A DNA stretch of 64,000 nucleotides from Litoditis marina (lineage: Eukaryota; Nematoda; Chromadorea; Rhabditida; Rhabditidae): NCBI GenBank assembly GCA_964036275.1, contig OZ038433.1, positions 36,551,336 through 36,615,335 of the forward strand, in the 5' to 3' direction. The notes beneath the pieces are model-generated. The model saw only the letters and a list, made by a program, of their open reading frames with translations. It was not told the DNA's origin and did no database searches. Shown one piece after another: positions 25,201 through 38,113 of the stretch. Positions within the stretch are counted from its first letter, which is position 1; every line of letters begins with the position of its first letter. The translations under genes and the position numbers were made by a program.

Positions 25201-27853
25201 CCTTGTCCATCCCTGAGTTTTCATCCTACATTTTTCTCTTTTTCAAACCTTCCAAACGATGTCCGAGGATAGCACGAGTCCAATATAAAAGAGGCTGGGA
25301 CACCAAATAAATTGCATAGAAACTATTTCCGAGCATGGACAGCTCAGTTTGTTTCGACGATCCACACATCAGCAGACACACTGATAATAACGAAGAAGTA
25401 CACCTACAAATTCACGTTATTAGAAATGTTGAACGATGGAACGAAGCAAAATAGAAATCTGTTTAATCAGAATTTCCCATTGAACGAGACTGACTGTCAC
25501 AATTGTTGACTGCGATGGCTTTCAGTTTTTCGATTTCAGACACTAATACATATACTGTTCATTTTTTTCTGATTGGCGATTGAGGGATATGGAAAAGTGT
25601 TTATTTTGCTATCTCAACTATTTATAATCGAGCTATTACGTAATTTTTATATTTGTATTAATCACCTAAATTAGTTAGTATTACCTCGCCGGAAATTCGG
25701 ATAATTCAGTGGGGTGGAAGGCCATGACAATAAATGTACACAAACAATATACTCGAACTGTGCCGTAAATGGAGCAGGGCAAGTGTTGCCATGATGGTCC
25801 TGAGTAGAAGTATACATAAAAGGAGCAGCAGCACGATTTTATCATACCTAGTTTTCAAGGAATTGAGTATACAAATATCACAAGTAGTGTCGTTTTTTTT
25901 TGAATATTTAAGCTTCATACTGTAGCTAAAATTTTGAACTGAAAATCGATAGACAGCGCCGCTTCGCGTATATAACAATTCAAACATACACTGGGTCTTA
26001 ATCTCTTGCCCACTGATCGATCTAACACTTTCGACGTCGATGATGAGTTTCATTACCATTCTCCAGTAATTCTAATAAACTTAGTGTTCATCTTATTACT
26101 CACTCCATGTATTCTCTGACTCCACTTTTTTTTCAGAAGGAATTTTATAGCACTGTCGTGATAAAAAAGAAGTATACACAATGTGTCCTGAAAAAAGAAT
26201 GTGTGAAATTATTAGGAGGAACCAGTTTTTGGGATTACTTCACACCTTTTCCAAGTTATTTTAATTCAAAAAGCAGTTTTTTTCTTCATACAATACGCAC
26301 ATAGTTCGACACCTCGAAATCAAGTACAAAGAAAAAGTTGGTGTTCATAACGACAACTATCAACCAGCACGACATGGCGTGTTGCACTTGCACATTCACA
26401 AAAAAATTGCCGCATGAACTCATTTGTGTTGAGAATCTTTCTGTGATTTAAAACATAAAAATCACCTAAACAGAACTGCCAAACTCGGGGCAGTAAGGCT
26501 ATATGAGAAACAGACAGATCCATTCCACTCTGATGACAGAATGAGAGAAGTCCTGTAACAAGTGACACTCATAGAGTGAACGCGGTATGTTTTTTGATGT
26601 GCTGTCGTTCAAAATTGATCTATCCCACTGCATTTCGTAATTTATTATTTGTTACAAGTAAAAATATAGCGTTGCTAGTTCATGAACTATTTAGGAAGTT
26701 CTCACGATAAATACCATGTGGCTCTAATGAGGTTGTGGGGAGGGGAATTTCCAAATTTGGATATTTGGTAGCTGACCTATAAGTGCAATTAACGGCGTTC
26801 GAACAGCTGATGGCATGTTTCCAATGACATGAAGGCACAGTGGTACGATAAATATATACGTGACAATAATTGATATGAAGTACAAATGAGAAATAGGATA
26901 ATCGAGAATAGTTACCTGAGACTCAGAATATTCTCAATGTATTCCCGAAATTCGAGATCTTTGGAGTGTAAAATAATTTTTTTGAGGCGGAAACTGTAGA
27001 AGAAAACCAGGTGATAACTTTTGGGCTTGAAAATAGTACTAGTTGACTGGAGCTAACGGAAACTCCTTCGTTCAAAAACTTCTCACGGGAATTGTTGAAA
27101 AATTGCGGGATAAACATACTCAGCCTTTTTGGCATATATTATGTTTTCAACCAAGTGGATAACTCAATTAATCATGAAACATATTTCAACCAAACTTGAC
27201 AATTTGTTTCCAATAACGAACCTCGAACTCAGTTTTCTCGCTTGTCTGTATGACAAACAGTGCCTCCCACGCCGATTCAGCGTAGTTGTGTAGAATCTCC
27301 GGTGGAAATAACCAAGCGGCAATTGATAAAATTAATAATATAGTAAAATAATACATTGGTACCAACATTTTCAAATACTCCTGGTAAAACTGCAGCACCA
27401 TAGATGTTGAGATTTTTGTCTTGTCTTCAAAGTAAACTGCGGTTTCCCAACCGACAATTATGAAATACCTAAAAGATGTTTTAAGCTATGCATGATGTTT
27501 GGTTTTGTATGCACATCTTGAAACAATGTATAAGTAAATTTTTCACGCTCTATTACAGAGGTTGCGAATGTACGAGGTACTCCGGCATAATCAAATCAGA
27601 AACCTATATATTGCGATAAAGTTGTGAAGTTAGCAACTAGAAAAGCGAAGCAGGCAAAAACACCAGTTTTTTTTCTCAGGAAACTTTTGTAAATTTACCA
27701 ATTACTTTTTCAAAGAAGCACATTACCAAACACCGACGAATGCAAACCCCACATATCTGTTGCAATCCAGCAGTTTGGTAGAACTTCGCTTGAAAATATA
27801 TGTACAATAATCAGTAGACCACAAATATCACGAGTCCGACTGACTGCGGACAT
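22201..27853 (-). pseudogene. OAC-type acyltransferase, decayed tandem copy (OAC-B)
   Basis: It is collinear with the intact OAC gene upstream. Readable exons: 27727-27853, 27222-27468, 26777-26915, 26466-26552, 26104-26187, 25848-25938, 25685-25799, 24526-24735, 24122-24234, 23862-23988 (GNSWAPNN, SGNH block I), 23357-23465 (KPDILFMLVR), 22807-23002 (KIYILNALP) and 22201-22437 (ending KKICSSL-stop). Exon 10 matches the intact gene's length exactly (127 bp), as does exon 4 (87 bp). Damage: exon 1 is 127 instead of 119 bp, so the start frame and the GFAFVGV frame differ. Exon 7 is 115 instead of 173 bp, which shifts phase and deletes most of the GDISYxLYLVHWP motif (SWP remains). The HTWSLxVE motif in exon 3 is gone. 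The C-terminal SGNH half is well kept. A truncated C-terminal product from an internal start cannot be excluded. Confidence 0.75.
23690..23850. repeat. CTCATGAG-palindrome dispersed repeat, copy 1
   Basis: Multiple CTCATGAG or TCATGAGA palindromes, with TCTCATGAGAAGTTCGTGAG and TATCTCATGA close to a similar block at 31.77-31.95 kb. It lies in an intron of the decayed OAC copy, ending just before exon 23862-23988. Confidence 0.6.
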
Positions 27854-28070
27854 TTTGAAAATGTTCTGGAAAGATAGAACTTGTTCTGAAAAGATACAAG
27901 TTCTGGAAAGATAGAAACAATTTTTTTGATTTTTCGAATGACAGCCATCAGCTAACATTAATTCGACCAATAATCAGTTGTAACGTAAATAAAATTGCTG
28001 ACCTCGTTTCCTGTTTATCTCGATTGCAATGGAGAAAACTGGTACACAACTGTCACACATATATATAAGA

Positions 28071-28095
28071 GAGGGGGGGGGAGGGGGCAGAAAGA
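28071..28095 (+). repeat. G tract in AG-rich run
   Basis: Nine G followed by A and five more G, preceded by AGAGA. One of four long mono-G/C tracts in the window. Confidence 0.8.
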
Positions 28096-28245
28096 GTTTG
28101 GTTCCTGCATTTCATATTTTTGCAATATGGTGTTCCGTATAGGACGCCATATTGAAACAGTATAAAGTAAAGGGATAAATCTTGAAGTATAAAATGTTGA
28201 AGATTCATCTGGAACGCACCAAAGGGTGTTTTTATAGAGATTCTG

Positions 28246-28273
28246 TTCAATAATAATAATAATAATAATAATC
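28246..28273. repeat. (AAT)n microsatellite
   Basis: About eight AAT/ATA units in a row in the spacer between the two OAC genes. 27.9-29.2 kb otherwise shows no gene. Confidence 0.9.
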
Positions 28274-29248
28274 TATAGGGAATGAAAATATCTGAGTTGT
28301 AGTTTGATATCTATTCATGGCACATTTTTCGGATGAAGACTGTGAGCTAGGCTGAGTTCAAACTACAAAGCTCCTGGTTCTGACACCCTAGGTGTACAGT
28401 ATCGGCCTGTTTTACACTGAGAGAACCCTGTTTCAAGTTCGAATCGATAAGTGATAAGTAGCTTCAGTCTCAGCCAGCATGGGTTTACTCATTTCACACA
28501 TTCTAGTTTCACATCATACTAATAGAGCACATCCCCACGATATTGACGGGTTTTTATCAGGAAAATGAGAGAATGACGGAATTAGTGAGTCATTGAAGTT
28601 ATTGCTACACATAGAAGAATATGTTTGCAAATAGGATTTTTGACTTTTCAACCACTGCAGTCGATGAAATGTATTTCTTGCAAAATGTTCTATACAAAGG
28701 GAGGAGGAAAACCACCGAACTGAATTGACTGAACTTTTAGCCAAACAAACGCATTCTTTCGTTTCCCTTTCACTCATTCATAAAATAAGTAAATCTTGTA
28801 TGGTTCCTTTTTCACTGAAATTGGAAGAAACTCACATTGTTCATCAAACTTCACTAACCATTGTTGATGTTTCATACCTACAACAAACAAGTAGCACTTC
28901 AAACCATATTTCAGAAATTAAATCAGTGCCAAAAGAGTTTAAGCACTCATTTTTCATGTTTGACTGTGGAAAGATTTGTGGAGTCTCAGAAGTGGCTCCA
29001 TCATGAATAAAATTAGCACGTGGCAGAGCAGGATGACAGGACTTGAGAGCGTATAGCGATACTCACCTTACAAAAAATCCAACTTTACAAATCGAACCAT
29101 TAATAACGTCATTTATGCCTGCTATATACTGAAAGATTGATATGTCAGTAGTACTATCCGATTCGCATATCATAAAAAAACACAAAAAAAACATGAAACA
29201 GTCACATGCATACTTTAATAACATTGATAGAAGTGTTTTTATCGAAAT

Positions 29249-29630
29249 TTACAAAGAGTTGCATATATTTTCATAGATTGGTCTGACAAGATCTCTTCCC
29301 ACTGGAGACAAATGTCTGGCAAGAGTGAAGTAGGAGTAGCCAGTTTGTTCGTCGTAGTACATGAACTTTCCGTTCTTCGTGAAGACTGGAGTGTAGTCAA
29401 TCAAACTACACTTTTCACATTCGTCAATCAGTTGGGTCAGTCGTTTTTGGGCCACTTCTACGTGGTCACCCGGCACCAGAAGTTCCTGCAACAAATCAAT
29501 ACGGTAACTCCCAGCCAATTTGTCAGCCATTTTTGTAGAGGTCTGGCCAATTTTTGAGAGGAGAAATGTCACAAAGACACAGAAGGTCTAAAAGTGTTCA
29601 TGTCTCATCGCCCCATCCTCTCTCTCTTTC

Positions 29631-29661
<31 letters not shown>

Positions 29662-32600
29662 TTCTCCATAAATCTCACTTATGTAGCCGACAAATCTCGA
29701 AGATCTGCCGCGAATGTTTCTGAGTAGGGCACTCAGTAGAACTACAACACAATGTATAACAGGATAATATCTATTTTGCCAGTGTCCATTACTAATTTTG
29801 AGTACGTGCAGTGTTGGAATCATGTATTTACAGATAAAAATCAGGTATACTCGAGGTAAAAATTGTACGCAACCAGAACTCAACATGTTCTGAAATCTGA
29901 TGTTTGTAGAGGAGCACCTACACTTTCATTGAGAACTCCTTTCTCTATCGCTTTATTCAAGTTTGTGACGAATGCTTTGGGAGGCAGTGAAAGTGCGTTG
30001 AGAATGAATATTCTTTCTCCCACGAGTTGCTCGTACTCCCGTAATCGTTCTCTCGCAACTTGCATAACATCGTAGTCAGTAATGTTCTCCTGTGGTAGAG
30101 CTAGTGTTAAGTGCCTGAAAATCTTCATAATAGAATAATATCCTCATAATGTCTGTAATATAATGTAATATCGGAATGATTTCACTATTGTTTTCATCTT
30201 GGATGTCATGAGCAAATCAAGTGGTCGTTTGGTTTTTGTCCTAGTCTAACTAAATGAACAATTTTATCTATTTTCTAGCGAACTGTTTTCGCATTTTGTA
30301 TCATCGGTCGCATGAAGGCTTGGGTTTTGGGTACAAGTTTATTTTAGACCGTTCTTGTGCAAATTGAAATCGAGACAAAAGTATTACCTGAGCAAAATGA
30401 AAAGAACATCCGGTCGCACTTTTTCAACACGCTCTACAAAGTTGCATTTAGGGAAACGAACCCAAAAACCATCGCACGCTGGAAAGATACAAAAATACAT
30501 TAAGCATCAACACAATACGTTCGGAATTTCAGTTATACTCAGATTTGAAAAAGGTTAAAGTATTTGCTTAAATAGGGTGTTGATCGGGAACAACTGGTTT
30601 GAAAGCTCAATTGTTATCTCTAATCCTTCATGAATGTGTGAAGCGTGATATAAACATGTTTCATAACATAACACTCACATTGTATGGAATACATGGTCAT
30701 GTTATACGCCTTCTCTTTACAGTAAGAATAGATGGGTTCAGCGTTGTTGGGCGCCCAACTGTTACCCACTATCATGATGGAGAGATTCGCATTCGGATTG
30801 ACATTCTGGAATACTTTCGAGCTTTTGAATTCAAGATTTCAGAATTTCAAGTTTGAGAAACGAATTTTCGAGTTTTTGAAAAGTTCGAATTTAGTTCTTC
30901 AGTTCGAGTACCATGTGTAAATTGACTTCAACAACTCTGCGTCGCATTGTTTCCGCAATGGCTGTGATAGTTTTGATTGAAAAAGATGAATGCTTTTTCT
31001 GCGGGATTTACGACTTAAATTCGCTTTGGAATGCATGAGGTCATATACTTTTAAACTTAACCTTAAATGTTTTGAAGTTATTCTCAGTGTGTGATTTACC
31101 TTAAAATTGCACCATCCAGTCCAATCGACATTCTGATCGTATTTACAATATAGCAGACGAAGAGTCTTTAGGTCGTGCATACTGTTGTACCAGTTCAGCT
31201 GGACTGCGTCCTTCGCGAAAGTCCCCTTCCCATCATCAGATGGCGAATCCAAGAGATTGAGAGTTCTCCCAGGATGGGCGACTGAAATACTTGGTATTTT
31301 GTATTGATTTCATACAGATTTTTCCATTTTCGAATGTGGATCTTTAAATGTTCGATCCAGTTCTTGTAGTTTGGGTTGTTTTAGATACATAAACTGCTAA
31401 TCTATCCATCCATGGCTAAGCGAATTTTAGCAGCATTTTAAAAACTGAATTTACAGTAACTCTCAGGAATGTGAAATTGTATCTGACCCTTTATACTGCT
31501 CCTGTACAGAAACACTGCGCAAATAGCATACAAAACTATCACTAAATGAATTATCGACGATTTGGTTAAACTGAGATAGAAATTTTCATAGAATTCCGTC
31601 AGAAGAACAGCAAACAGAATAGACGCTCCGAGACCAATAAATAGAACTGAAATGTTTCCTGTTCATTGAGTTAAACGTTTCACGATTCTTTGTACTTTCT
31701 CTGTAAATACAGTTGATAAGATCCGTGTTTGACAAAAATAGATTCATTTTTGACATCCTGGCGGCGTAGCAAACTCATACAACCTCATGAGCAACTCATT
31801 TGAGTTTCTCATGAGAATCTTTTGAACACCTCATGAGCTTCCCGTGAAGTGTCAATGTTGAAGCATAGTAATCAATCGAATCTCATGAGAAGTTCGTGAG
31901 ATATTGCTCATGGCGTATCTCATGATGTTATTGAGGGATTGCTACCGGGCCTGAAATCCATTGATGGACAATCGCGAGCTATGCACTTGAGATTTAAATA
32001 CTGTGTAATGACTTCTGTCACTTATTTCCTGAAATGTGAACGAAGCTGTTTGCACACTCGACAAACTCTGACCACTACTCTACAGCATACTATTTATTGT
32101 CAATGCACCCTCCGCGCGAAATTGACTTGATAAACTGAGTGTTGGTAATTGCAACTGGGGTGTGCGTTTGTGTTTGGTGTGTGCTGCGTGCATGATTCGC
32201 TGCTCGTGAATCGGGCGCCAAACAAACTCATTCGAATTTTTCAATTGAGTTTGATATTTTTCTTTATTTTTTCAACTATTCACATATTAATTAAACATTA
32301 TAACTGATCTAGTTCACTCGGCTGCAATAATCTAATGTGTTTCGAATCATGCCACTAAATCTTGGTCAGTTTTAGGGAACATAACGTCCATTAAGTAAAG
32401 TGAGTCCACTTCACCTTACTTTTGGGGTAAACAGTGTACTTGTTATTCTCGGAGAAAGTCAATCAAAACAGGGCAGCCCTTTGAACGATCAATGTACATC
32501 GATCGCTGAGACTTGGTTAGAACGTAGAAATGAAGATAAAATAATGCTCTGAATGTGCCATATTTGTTATGTGTGTATTTTTATGTCAACCGACTATAAG

Positions 32601-35600
32601 CCAAAGCTAGTCTCAAACTAAAGGTATACTTCTAGGTGCGATTGGAGTATATATCCATCGACCTGCACAGCAAACCTCGGTTGAGAAGGATTTTAAAGCA
32701 AGGCAGGAGGTCATACAAGAAGTGAGTTGCAAATGAAGTTCCACGATTCAGTATTGTATTTTTGTTGACACAAATCTGATATGAGATATAATCAACGTCA
32801 CACGTGAAGCGGTGGCATATTGAATTCTGAAAATTCAGCTGTGTTTTTCAATCGGGATTTTCTCCAACGGAGGACACATCAGAATGAGTTTATCCCACAA
32901 AAATTGGGATTGCTGACAGTTTACAATGTTTTCTCGAGATACTAGGATAATAGCAATAACATTAATTTGAGAACTGTTCGTCCATCATAATGTTCACGAG
33001 TTCATTAGATCTCAGAAACTCGTGTATTTTTGAACAGATAGGAGGCTATCCAAACTGGGTTATAGTTTGATTTGCGCACACATGACTATTTTGTCAATTA
33101 CGCTTGAAATGCAGCGAAATCAAACTACAAATACAACAGGAAGATAGCTCAACCTCAGCGATACCTATGATTTTTCGATTCGTATTAATCACTCAATCAC
33201 TGCTATTTACGATAATAATAAAATGAGTGCCAAATCTATCAATTTCTGTCACTTGCCGGAATCGAACCTGAGAGCAAAAGTTCAAAGAAAAAGATTAGTG
33301 TTTAGTGGATGAGCTCTGTGTTCAACACTAGAACGTTTACTGAGTTTGAGTTCATCCGCTTACGAGATTCAAGTTCCGAGTTTGTCAGTTCACGATTATA
33401 CCAGTTCACCAATTCAACTTCACCTATTCACTCTCGGAAATTTCATTTCCTGGAAATACTCAAAATATATTAATTAAAAGTAAACTGCTACGAGTGAAAT
33501 GCAAAAAAAATGTACTGATTGTGTTAATTCAAATTACAGTTTTGAACATGATGTTATCAATGTTATCATTAACAGCTGTTTCTCTTTTTAACTCTGTTTT
33601 CTTTTCAGAATTGTCAATAACAAGATGGGCACATCTACAAATTCTTCTCTCATCTTTCCCTTAATTCCCGATCAAGTTTTTTGTGTCATACTATTATTTT
33701 GCGATCTCAGTTGTTTTATATTGTTTGTTTCCTTAATAAAGTGTTTTCTCCATGAAATGAGAATCAAAATAACAGCGAACACCACAGCAAGACAGGATTC
33801 TGGGTACATAGGAAATACAGGCGTATAACTTACGGAACATGTTTCTAAACACCTTATTACCATTGGTAATAATAGCCAAAAAATTATCTACTTCACTTCA
33901 ATTCTTTTAATTGTGTTTCGCAACCACTCTCGTTGAGGAGATTCTAGGTAGTAGTTATTCGTTTAAGTATATTTTTTGATTTATACTGCAAAAAACATGT
34001 TTCTAAACACCTTATTACCATTGGTAATAATAGCCAAAAAATTATCTACTTCACTTCAAGTCTTTTAATTGTGTTTCGCAACCACTCTCGTTGAGGAGAT
34101 TCTAGGTAGTAGTTGTTCGTTTAAGTATATTTTTTGATTTATACTGCAAAAAACTCAAAATTACGCATGGATTTTAGATACCACATATCGCAGAATATGT
34201 GAAAGTGAAAGGATTTTGTATTAATTTACCATTTTTTAAACGATAATATGCTAGAATATAGGTAGCTTCAAATATTGGCTATTCATAGTTGTGAATTGTT
34301 TACTATTCATAGTTAATTAGATTGAAATTATTTTGACTCAACTGTGATGATTCCTAGTTGAAGTTTGAATTTGCCGCGCGTTTGGAAGTCTACACGCCAA
34401 ACACCGATCAGCACACGCAACTCACAATCATGCACACCAAACGCACACACAACCCGCTAGGTTGATTTCGCGCGAGGGGTACCCTGACAATTTATGATTT
34501 ATTGCATGGGTTGGTGATTTAAGACAATGAGACTCACTCAATGGTTCGCTATCGTACTCAAGTTTGATGTAACTATATATTGGCCAGTGTACCAGATAGA
34601 GAGCGTAAGATATGTCTCCCATATATGACAAAAATTTATTGCACAAAACAGGGGAGTTGGATTGCGTTCCGCAAATCATTGCCACCGCAGAAAGACCACA
34701 AACTGTTATTCTAGAAAAAGTTAAATGTGTAGCTAACGACGTTTTTAGTTAGCTGGATTCATACTGAAGTTGTTAAATGGCGTGTCGAGGAGGAATTGAA
34801 CCTCAAGAGCACGATCTTTGTCGAAACACAGAATAATTTTCACGAATTTTGGTGATTCTCACAAGTCAAAGACTTAAGAACTTGGTTGTCTTCGCAAACT
34901 TGAAATCATATGATTTCGATAGCTTGAGAACGAGAGACAGAAAATGTTTTTATCTACAAATTCACGGGTTGATGGAACAGTGTTCATCGCATCAATTGTT
35001 AAACAAGGGATTTCGTGATCTCACCTAACTGGCAGTTCTTCTATCTTTGTGGTAGAGAAAGCCATTATAGAGCAACTGAGAACAGTACATCCAACGATAG
35101 TATGTAACACAGACAGCTCAGTCGATTGAACAGTCGATTCAGTCAAACATGCTTTGTTTTCTGCAACTGAGAAAATTGTCTAACTCGCTCTCCAGCATTA
35201 TTGCAAGTGAAAAAAAGCAACTGAATCAAACATCATCATGTATTAACTTCATAATAATGTATTAACTTTATGAATCATGTATCAACTTCAATCTAGTTAA
35301 CATTAATTCATTCAACCTACTTCTGTTTATTTAATCACGTCAATGAAACCGTCTAATTTGTTCATCTTAGCATAAACATCCAACTGAACATGCCTAAAAC
35401 ATATCACTTGAAAACAACCATAGACAGCAAAATAGAATAATGCATGACATTTCGAGAACTTACGCGACTCGTTCTCTTCATTTTCACTGTCGCTCTGATC
35501 TAACAATGGTTGGTATTGCTTGGAGTCTTTTTTGGGACAATCACTCAGTTCCGAGGTGTTCAAAAATGATACAATTCCTGTAAATACATAAAATGAGCTG

Positions 35601-37547
35601 CAGTTTTTGTCCTCACTGCGTATCAGTTCAAACAAAACAGTTCGTTATCGAACTTTCACCAAAGTTTTTTAGTGTTTTTTTTTCTCTGGCAATTTCATTA
35701 CTTCGAATTTACCATGCCCATGTCATGTCTTCCAGATTCCAAGAAATTGGTCGCTAGGAAATAATTTGAATGATTTGCTCTACCCGTTCAAACAGTCATG
35801 GACTGATTCCACACAACAGTTCATCACTTCGATGTGGTGGATAGTCGTTATCATCGAAAGTGAAGTCTGGCGTTCATATTCATTTTGTAATTACTGTTTA
35901 CTGGAGATAAAAAATAGTTGACGCAAGATTTAAAACTACAACGGTGATTTCCTGAGTAGCCAACCTATAGAAAACTGCCAGAGTCTAGCAAATACGCTGT
36001 TGAATGAGGTGTAATCTTCAGAGAATATATGATGAAAAACAGAGAGCAGTCCTGAAAATGTAAGAACAAAAAAGTTATAACGGATATTTCACCTTCAAAA
36101 TGGAGAATAAGAAACCTCTAAATTTCGCACACTGCTACGTTTCAGTAAGCTCATAGCAGGCGCTAAACGTACTGCAAATCAGTTTAAAAAGATCGTTCTA
36201 CTCTGTCACATTGCAAACCCTTGGTTTATTGTGGTTCACTTTTCATGAGAGATGCAAAACACTTCCGATGTTCCGTAGAATGATGTGTGTTACCTATTGA
36301 ACTGATGAAAGTCATTTGAAACTGAAGGTTTGGCAGTTTCCTCATGAAGTAGAATATAAATGGTACCAATAGATAGAATTGCATTTCCACTGCCAGGGAC
36401 CAGGTGTGCATGAACACATCGGCAGCTACCTCCAGCTGAAAATGAGGTGGAAGAAAAAAGACCAAAACCACAGAGAACAACAAAACAGAAATAAACAAAA
36501 ATATATTTCCATCACCTTGAAGGATGTGCTATTTGATATTTGACCAGTTCATCAATGGACCAGATTGTTTAATTTTTTAAATAATTGAACAACTTGCACG
36601 ATTCTCTCAAAAATACAGAAAAGAGAGATTTATGAATTTAGTGGAGAAATGCAGAATTCCATGTAGCAATGCCATTTCGTTGACAAAACTTGCACATTTG
36701 TAATGGTTATGACCGGGGATACATTAGAAAAAGTATTAGAAACTGATTATTCTGGGACGTTCCGAATAAAACTGAAAGTTTTGTTAGGAAAAGAAAATAT
36801 CGGCATCATCGAGAGAATATGGTAAAAGCTAACCATTATGGCATAGGATTTGTTAGGATCGTCTCCTTGAGTGTTCGACGCAAACAGTAGTGCGTACCAA
36901 GCAGATGACAAATTCGGTTCCAAATTGGTTTCGGGAAAAACTGAGGTAAGGGAAAAGAATATAAAAAGAAGAACAAGTAAGTAAAGCGGAACAATTCTCT
37001 TGATCCTTCGATAATAAAACTCTTTCATAGAGGAAAAGTTCACATGATCCTCCCTTTGCAGAACCATTGTGATCAGATATCCCGAGAGAACGAAAAATCT
37101 GCAAAATGTTGTGCAGGTTGAATAATTAACGCAAACATGGTACATGGTTCTCAAGTTGTCGCACATGGAAACAATGAGTTACTTAGCTTAAAATTTTCAT
37201 TCAATCAGTAACTGTATCTCTCATAAAGTAAGATATTACACCGAAACAAGCACAATCAATCACGAATAACAAATATTAGTTATCACGCTTTGTACTGATC
37301 GCATACTCAAAATTGGAAACATATAACAGCGTAGTAAAATCATTTCAGTGTTCTTCAAATATTGTGGAAATTCCATGTAGAATTAGGATAAAAATTGATA
37401 TTTTCAAATGTCATTAAACAAAACTCACTGGTCGACACCGACGAAACCATTTGGAAACCAATCTGGGAAGAAATGAAAGAGTAGCACTGCTATGATGGCC
37501 GAACCGCGAATTCCCTGTAGGTCCCGTCGTTTTCCGGAATTCGACAT
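29249..37547 (-). CDS. OAC-type membrane acyltransferase with SGNH domain (intact, OAC-A)
   Basis: Thirteen exons with every phase consistent give 685 codons plus stop, the usual length for the nematode OAC family: 37429-37547, 36834-37098, 36294-36435, 35965-36051, 35464-35577, 35025-35160, 34538-34710, 31455-31646, 31100-31281, 30679-30805, 30388-30478, 29922-30114 and 29249-29485. Order of motifs: RRDLQGIRG and NGFVGVDQ at the N-terminus, FFVLSGYLI, EFYYRRIKRIVPLY, MHTWSLAVE, LARxWQF-type block (FARLWQFSIG), YMGDISYALYLVHWPIY, then the luminal SGNH part with GWCNF, IMIVGNSWAPNN (catalytic Ser block) and a terminal RHLSPVG (candidate His). The first ~360 residues form the multi-pass acyltransferase-3 domain, which moves acyl groups across or at a membrane; the SGNH half is an esterase/transferase-like domain. 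Exon 7 uses a TAG acceptor. Intron 7 is 2.9 kb. Substrate unknown. Confidence 0.93.
29617..29667. repeat. (CT)n microsatellite
   Basis: About 50 bp of CT repeats with small interruptions, in the last intron of the intact OAC gene. Confidence 0.9.
31750..31955. repeat. CTCATGAG-palindrome dispersed repeat, copy 2
   Basis: It has the same TCTCATGAGAAGTTCGTGAG and following ATCTCATGA-TGTT-ATTGAGG order as 23690-23850, plus several more CTCATGAG units. It lies in intron 7 of the intact OAC gene. Confidence 0.6.
33246..33330 (-). repeat. tRNA-like sequence
   Basis: On the minus strand an A-box-like AGCTCATCCACTAA is followed at tRNA-like spacing by a perfect B box in TCTCAGGTTCGATTCCGG. No paired acceptor stem. 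It matches the 3.43-kb copy from GCTC through CCGGC. Confidence 0.45.
33625..33828 (+). CDS. Small single-pass membrane protein candidate, nested in OAC intron 7
   Basis: A 67-codon plus-strand frame whose ATG is 16 bp after a strong acceptor (TGTTTTCTTTTCAG), as for a trans-spliced transcript. The product has an N-glycosylation-type NSS near residue 6, one long hydrophobic helix (VFCVILLFCDLSCFILFVSL, residues 19-38) and a polar C-terminus. No homologue recognised. The opposite strand is also open here (63 codons), and no poly(A) signal is obvious, so this may be chance. Confidence 0.3.
   Translation: MGTSTNSSLIFPLIPDQVFCVILLFCDLSCFILFVSLIKCFLHEMRIKITANTTARQDSGYIGNTGV
33838..34153. repeat. 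158-bp tandem duplication
   Basis: Two adjacent copies (33838-33995 and 33996-34153) differ at only two positions that I can see, so the duplication is recent. Each contains CCATTGGTAATAATAG. It lies in OAC-A intron 7. Confidence 0.92.
35235..35340. repeat. Dispersed repeat E, copy 1
   Basis: Ordered motifs ATGTATNNACTT, TTAACATTAATTCATTCAAC, then TTCTGTTTATTTAAT recur at 48537-48645. Family unknown. It sits in an intron of the intact OAC gene. Confidence 0.45.
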
Positions 37548-37915
37548 AGTTACAGAGTAAACAGAACGAATTTGGTAATGAATAGAAGTTCACTGCACTA
37601 TAAATTGTTATTTAATTGCAAAGTTGAATCTGAACATAAACAACTGTACAAAACCAGATCTGCAATCATGGGAATTTTAAACAAACACAAAACACACGCT
37701 CAATTTATGCAGTTTGCGTTTTATTCTTTACGTGGTTTTGTACGTGAACGGACGTTGGATGTATGTACGTTAGACTGCATAGGATAGTTACTCCGTGCTA
37801 GGTCTGCTGCGCATCCGGTGTAGACTCGTGGTAAATCCGGGGGAAACCAGGGGGAAGATAGAGCGCGGGTTCCTAGTATATAGAACAACTCCGTTCACTC
37901 CCAGACGTGCAGTCA

Positions 37916-37980
37916 TGGCGCAAGAGTGCTGCTGGTAAGAGTGCTGCTTACAAACCGAATGCCCGAGGGTTGGAATTCCG
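37916..37980 (+). repeat. tRNA-like sequence with internal duplication
   Basis: A-box-like TGGCGCAAGAG and B-box-like GGTTGGAATTCC are separated by a duplicated GAGTGCTGCT. The T-arm region GCCCGAGGGTTGGAATTCCGG looks tRNA-derived, but no full cloverleaf forms. Confidence 0.4.
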
Positions 37981-38113
37981 GATGGTGCGAACAGAGTAGA
38001 AACTGGGAAGTGAAGTAGTCAAAAAATACTCTACGATAGTAGACAATAACATAGTAGAAATTCTCGGAAACAAGTTTAACTTAAAATTTAACTTAAAATT
38101 CAATTCAAATTAT

